A stretch of DNA of 16,522 bases, taken from JAAYYF01 sp040255585 (GTDB lineage: Bacteria > Deinococcota > Deinococci > Deinococcales > Trueperaceae). A program made the translations under genes and the position numbers. Positions within the stretch are counted from its first letter, which is position 1; the number at the start of each line of letters is the position of its first letter. The DNA lies in contig JBDZVI010000067.1 of NCBI GenBank assembly GCA_040255585.1, positions 1-16,522 on the forward strand, read 5' to 3'. Under the pieces are notes generated by a model, which worked only from the letters and a program-made list of their open reading frames with translations, searched no databases and had not been told where the DNA came from. Below, one piece after another: positions 13,399 to 16,522 of this stretch.

Positions 13399-14862
13399 AT
13401 GCCAACAGCCGACGACCGGTTCGTGTCCATGGACCTCTTCATAGACGGGGCGGAGCGACCGGCCGCGGCCGGCGCCCGCTACGAGCGCCTCGATCCGGCG
13501 ACCGGCGCCGCCGTCGGTAGTTTCGCGCTTGGCAGCGCCGAGGACGCGCTGGCCGCGATCGCCGCGGCGCGACGGTCGTTCGACGCCGGCACGTGGTCGA
13601 ACGCCACGGGCGCGGTGCGTGCCGACGTGCTCCTCAGGACGGCGACGGCTCTGGAGAACGACAGGGAGCGCTTCGCGCTCTGGGAGAGCGTCACGAGCGC
13701 CGCCCCCATCGGGCAGGCCCGCCAGATGATCGACTGGGTCGTCGACCTGTTGCGCTACTACGCCGGCCTGGCGCGCGACGTCCATGGCGAGACGACGACC
13801 TTCGGACCGGGGCTGCTCGCCCTCACCGTCAAGGAGCCCATCGGGGTCGCGACCCTGATCGCGCCATGGAACTTCCCCCTGAACCAGGCCGCCTGGAAGA
13901 TCTGCCCCGCGCTGGCCGCCGGCTGCAGCGTGGTGGTCAAGCCGGACTCCCAGACGCCCGCCACGACGCTGGGTCTGGCGCGGCTCCTCACCGAGGCCGG
14001 CCTGCCGCCCGGCGTCATCAACGTGGTCATGGGCGACGTGGCGGAGATAGGCGAACCGCTCATCACCGACGAGCGCGTCGACATGGTCTCTTTCACCGGC
14101 TCGACGGCGAGCGGCAAGCGCGTAATGGAACTGGCGTCACGCTCGCTGAAGCGCGTGTCGCTCGAACTGGGCGGCAAGTCGCCCAACATCGTCTTTGAGG
14201 ACGCCGACCTGGCCGCCGCTTCGAGCGCAGCCGCCTGGGGCATCTTCTGGCGCTCCGGCCAGGTGTGCACGGCCGGCTCGCGCCTCTTCGTCCAGGAGAG
14301 CGTGCACGACGAGGTCGTGGAGCGGCTGCTCGCCACCGCCAAGTCCATGCGCGTAGGCTCGCCGGAGCGCGACGACGTCGACCTCGGTCCGGTCATATCG
14401 CACGCCCACCTGGAACGCATCGAGCGCTACGTCGCCTCGGGCCTGGCGGAGGGCGCGCGGCTGGTGCAAGGCGGCGAGCGGCTCGCCGGGGGCGACTACG
14501 GCCAGGGGGCATACATCGGGCCGACTGTCTTCACCGATGTGGCACCCACCATGACGATCGCCCGGGAGGAAGTCTTCGGACCCCTGCTCGCGGTCATGCG
14601 CTTCGGCGACGTCGAGGAGGCCATCGCGCTGGCCAACGACACTGTCTTCGGCCTGGCGTCCGGAGTCTGGACGCGCGACATCGGCAAGGCGCTGCGAGTG
14701 GCCCGCGGCCTCAAGGCCGGGACCGTGTGGGTGAACGGCTGGGGGATCGTCAACCCCGAGGTTCCCGTGGGCGGCTGGAAGGCGAGCGGCTTCGGGCGCG
14801 AGCTCGGGCGGCCCGGCCTCGAGGAGTTCATCGTCAGCAAGTCCATCCACGTGGCCAGCTAG
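13399..14862 (+). CDS. NAD(P)+-dependent aldehyde dehydrogenase
   Basis: The 487-residue enzyme has the full aldehyde dehydrogenase architecture. The cofactor-binding segments are APWNFPLNQ (155-163, N158 of the oxyanion hole), K181 in the KPDSQTP region and SFTGSTASGK (231-240). The general base is E256 in LELGGKSPN, the catalytic thiol is C290 in SGQVCTAGSR, and EEVFGPLLAV is at 390-399. It oxidises an aldehyde to the acid in the cytoplasm. Close families include betaine, lactaldehyde, glycolaldehyde and aldose-type dehydrogenases, and the sequence does not choose among them. AGGAAGG lies 8 nt before the ATG. It is transcribed divergently from the GH31 operon and shares its control region, which suggests it oxidises the aldehyde released by the aldolase or a sugar-derived aldehyde. 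Confidence 0.92.
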   Translation: MPTADDRFVSMDLFIDGAERPAAAGARYERLDPATGAAVGSFALGSAEDALAAIAAARRSFDAGTWSNATGAVRADVLLRTATALENDRERFALWESVTSAAPIGQARQMIDWVVDLLRYYAGLARDVHGETTTFGPGLLALTVKEPIGVATLIAPWNFPLNQAAWKICPALAAGCSVVVKPDSQTPATTLGLARLLTEAGLPPGVINVVMGDVAEIGEPLITDERVDMVSFTGSTASGKRVMELASRSLKRVSLELGGKSPNIVFEDADLAAASSAAAWGIFWRSGQVCTAGSRLFVQESVHDEVVERLLATAKSMRVGSPERDDVDLGPVISHAHLERIERYVASGLAEGARLVQGGERLAGGDYGQGAYIGPTVFTDVAPTMTIAREEVFGPLLAVMRFGDVEEAIALANDTVFGLASGVWTRDIGKALRVARGLKAGTVWVNGWGIVNPEVPVGGWKASGFGRELGRPGLEEFIVSKSIHVAS

Positions 14863-14872
14863 CCGGTAAGTG

Positions 14873-14898
14873 GGCGTGCTGGAGCAGCCGCTCCCGCC
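14873..14898 (+). terminator. weak hairpin after the aldehyde dehydrogenase gene
   Basis: GGAGC (14881-14885) pairs with GCTCC (14890-14894) around a 4-nt loop. GGCG (14873-14876) can pair with CGCC (14895-14898) across a 4-nt bulge. Only two T residues follow, so it is a poor match to a rho-independent terminator, and termination here is uncertain. It begins 11 nt after the stop codon. Confidence 0.25.
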
Positions 14899-14945
14899 TT
14901 CATGAATCCTGAATATGTGCTGAAAGTAAGAGGTCCGTAAGAATT

Positions 14946-14966
14946 ATGGGAGGACAATCATCCCAT
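14946..14966 (+). promoter_or_regulatory. hairpin pairing the ribosome binding site region with the start codon of the HD-domain gene
   Basis: ATGGGA (14946-14951) is the exact reverse complement of TCCCAT (14961-14966), with 9 nt between. The left arm contains the first bases of the GGGAGG ribosome binding site (14948-14953), and the right arm includes the first two bases of the ATG. Folding would hide the initiation site. A 6-bp stem is short and could be chance. No clear promoter is seen in the 102-nt gap before this gene. Confidence 0.35.
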
Positions 14967-16488
14967 GACCCTGGGCCGCGGAGACCGCACTGCTTACCTG
15001 CCCCGCCGCTACGACGGGGGTACCCGGCGCGAGCCGACCGCTGATGAGACGGCGCCAGGCCCGGCGGTAGCGACAGCTCCACGCCTCTGCGAGATCGTAG
15101 TTCCGCTCACCCCGGCCATCGACGCCGCTGAGGGCGCTCCGACCAGCCACTCCATGCGCACCGCGTTGGCGACCGTGCGCATCGGCGAGCTCATGGGCGT
15201 CGAGACTCGGGCTCTCGCCGACCTCTACTATGCGGCGCTGCTGAAGGACCTCGGCGCCACCAGCGCGCGGTCGAAGGCTGCCCATACGTTCGGCCCTGGC
15301 ACGAGCACCGTCTACCACGCACTGCACCAGGCCGACTTCAGCACGCTGCGCGGCGCGCTCAAGGTGGCCGTGCCACTCATGCGCACGAGGGCGCCCCTCG
15401 GGCGCAGGCTCGCCAACTTCATCGACATGACCGTGGGCGGCGCCCGCGGTCCAGCCGAGATCGAGCGCCTGCGGGGCCGGTCCGGCGCGTCGATCGCGCT
15501 CGACATGGGTTTCAGCCGCGGCACGGCCGACGCCATCCTCGCGCGCAACGAGCGGTGGGACGGTCGCGGACGCCCTGAAGGCGACTCCGGCGCCGCCATC
15601 GTCCTCGGCGGCAGGATCCTCAACGTCGCCCAAAGCCTCGTGAGCGCGTGGTTCCGCGGCGGCTTCGCCGCGGCGATCGACCACCTGAAGGAGCAGGCCG
15701 GCACACAGCTCGACCCGGAGATCGTGTCGGTGGCCCTCGGCCTCCTGATCGAACCGACCTTCATGGCCGAACTCGGCAGCACGGACATCGAGCAACGCGT
15801 CATCGCGGCGGAGCCGACCGGCCGGGGTTACGTGTCCGCCTCGCGCGTCGATCGCGTGTTCGGCGGCTTCGCACGTTTCATAGACGCCAAGTCGCCCTGG
15901 AAGTACCGCCACTCCGAGCGCGTTCGCGAACTCGCCGTCGGAGCCGCCCTGCAGCTCGACAGCGTCAACTGGGCAGGCAGCTCCTGCCTCCGGCGCCTCA
16001 AGCGGGCCGCGCTCCTGCACGACGTTGCGCGCCTCTCCACGCCCAGCGAACTGCTCGACAGCGACCGCACCTTCTCCGACACCGAGCTGCAACTCATGCG
16101 CGCCGACCAGCCGATAGCGCCCGGCGTCCTCGACCGCGTGCTCGACCTCGCCGACGAGGCGCCAGTGACCGAGACCTACGTGACGGCCGAGCACCCCGGC
16201 CTGGTCAACGACGGGCAAGGCGCACTGAGCCGAGTGGAATGCTGTGAGCTCATACACACGTTGCTCGTACAGGCCGAGAAGTTCGAGGCCTTGACCGCGC
16301 CGCGTCCCCACCGGGAGCGCAAGAGCCTCGAGGAGGCCGTCACCGTGCTGCGCTCCGAGGCGACGGAGGCCGGCCCCATGGCCAAGGCGGCCCTGGCAGG
16401 GCTCGAGCTCTTCCTCGCGACCCCGGCGGCCCAGGCCGTGCTCGCCCCACGCACGTTCGATCCAAGCGCCATCCTCGTAGTCGAATGA
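14965..16488 (+). CDS. tandem HD/HD-GYP-like domain protein, both active sites incomplete
   Basis: The 507-residue protein has no membrane span or signal peptide and appears to hold two HD-phosphohydrolase-like halves. Half one (about 55-230) has H62 in SHSMRT, but LLKDLG (92-97) replaces the usual LLHDxG, and NERWDGRGRP (195-204) resembles the HD-GYP segment with GRP for GYP. Half two (about 305-465) has H316 in RHSERV, an intact LLHD motif (350-353) and the typical ending FEALTAPRPHR (440-450), but the GYP segment is lost. HD-GYP proteins hydrolyse cyclic di-GMP; here catalysis is doubtful and a binding or regulatory role is possible. GGGAGG lies 11 nt before the ATG. It is not obviously linked to the sugar cluster. 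Confidence 0.75.
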   Translation: MTLGRGDRTAYLPRRYDGGTRREPTADETAPGPAVATAPRLCEIVVPLTPAIDAAEGAPTSHSMRTALATVRIGELMGVETRALADLYYAALLKDLGATSARSKAAHTFGPGTSTVYHALHQADFSTLRGALKVAVPLMRTRAPLGRRLANFIDMTVGGARGPAEIERLRGRSGASIALDMGFSRGTADAILARNERWDGRGRPEGDSGAAIVLGGRILNVAQSLVSAWFRGGFAAAIDHLKEQAGTQLDPEIVSVALGLLIEPTFMAELGSTDIEQRVIAAEPTGRGYVSASRVDRVFGGFARFIDAKSPWKYRHSERVRELAVGAALQLDSVNWAGSSCLRRLKRAALLHDVARLSTPSELLDSDRTFSDTELQLMRADQPIAPGVLDRVLDLADEAPVTETYVTAEHPGLVNDGQGALSRVECCELIHTLLVQAEKFEALTAPRPHRERKSLEEAVTVLRSEATEAGPMAKAALAGLELFLATPAAQAVLAPRTFDPSAILVVE

Positions 16489-16522
16489 GTTGAACTAGGG
16501 CGTGTTCGCACTATGTTGTGTG

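Noticed and set aside
14944..16311. Long minus-strand open frame (455 codons) opposite the HD-domain gene
   Set aside because: The plus strand has HD motifs, a ribosome binding site and sensible composition. The minus frame is Arg/Gly/Ala/Glu-rich without domains.

Overview
The window is high-GC bacterial DNA with densely packed genes, short or overlapping junctions and GGAGG-type ribosome binding sites. The organism cannot be named from sequence alone. Composition, gene packing and the simple 'AxA-Q' signal peptide of the binding protein would fit a Deinococcota/Trueperaceae-like heterotroph, but an actinobacterium or chloroflexote is not excluded.

Layout. The left edge (1-51, minus strand) is the 5' two-thirds of a tRNA-Ala(GGC), with its own sigma70-type promoter at 97-126. 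Next, on the minus strand, come a DinB-fold protein (188-724) and a type II toxin-antitoxin pair of the Xre/MbcA antitoxin (1297-1749) and RES-domain NAD+ phosphorylase toxin (809-1300). The toxin probably starts at a CTG that overlaps the antitoxin stop codon.

From 13216 down to 1800 the minus strand carries one long co-directional catabolic cluster. In transcription order it is: GH31 glycoside hydrolase, sugar-binding protein, two CUT1 ABC permeases, GntR/FCD regulator, enolase-superfamily (mandelate racemase type) enzyme, class II aldolase, PfkB kinase, L-fucose-isomerase-like protein and a VOC-fold protein. Several junctions overlap by 4 nt (ATGA, GTGA) and others are 1-9 nt, so most of it is probably one operon. 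A divergent aldehyde dehydrogenase (13399-14862, plus strand) shares the control region 13217-13398. Two opposed promoters there overlap three tandem 9-bp repeats, a plausible operator for the GntR regulator.

Working model (inference): an alpha-glycoside enters through the CUT1 transporter, whose ATPase is not encoded here. The cytoplasmic GH31 enzyme hydrolyses it. The sugar is isomerised, phosphorylated and cleaved by the aldolase, and the aldehyde product is oxidised by the dehydrogenase. The enolase-superfamily member points to a sugar-acid branch. The combination matches no single textbook pathway that I recognise, so the substrate is left open.

The right end (14965-16488, plus strand) is a separate gene for a tandem HD/HD-GYP-like protein in which each half has lost a different part of the usual active site. 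Its ribosome binding site and start codon can fold into a small hairpin.
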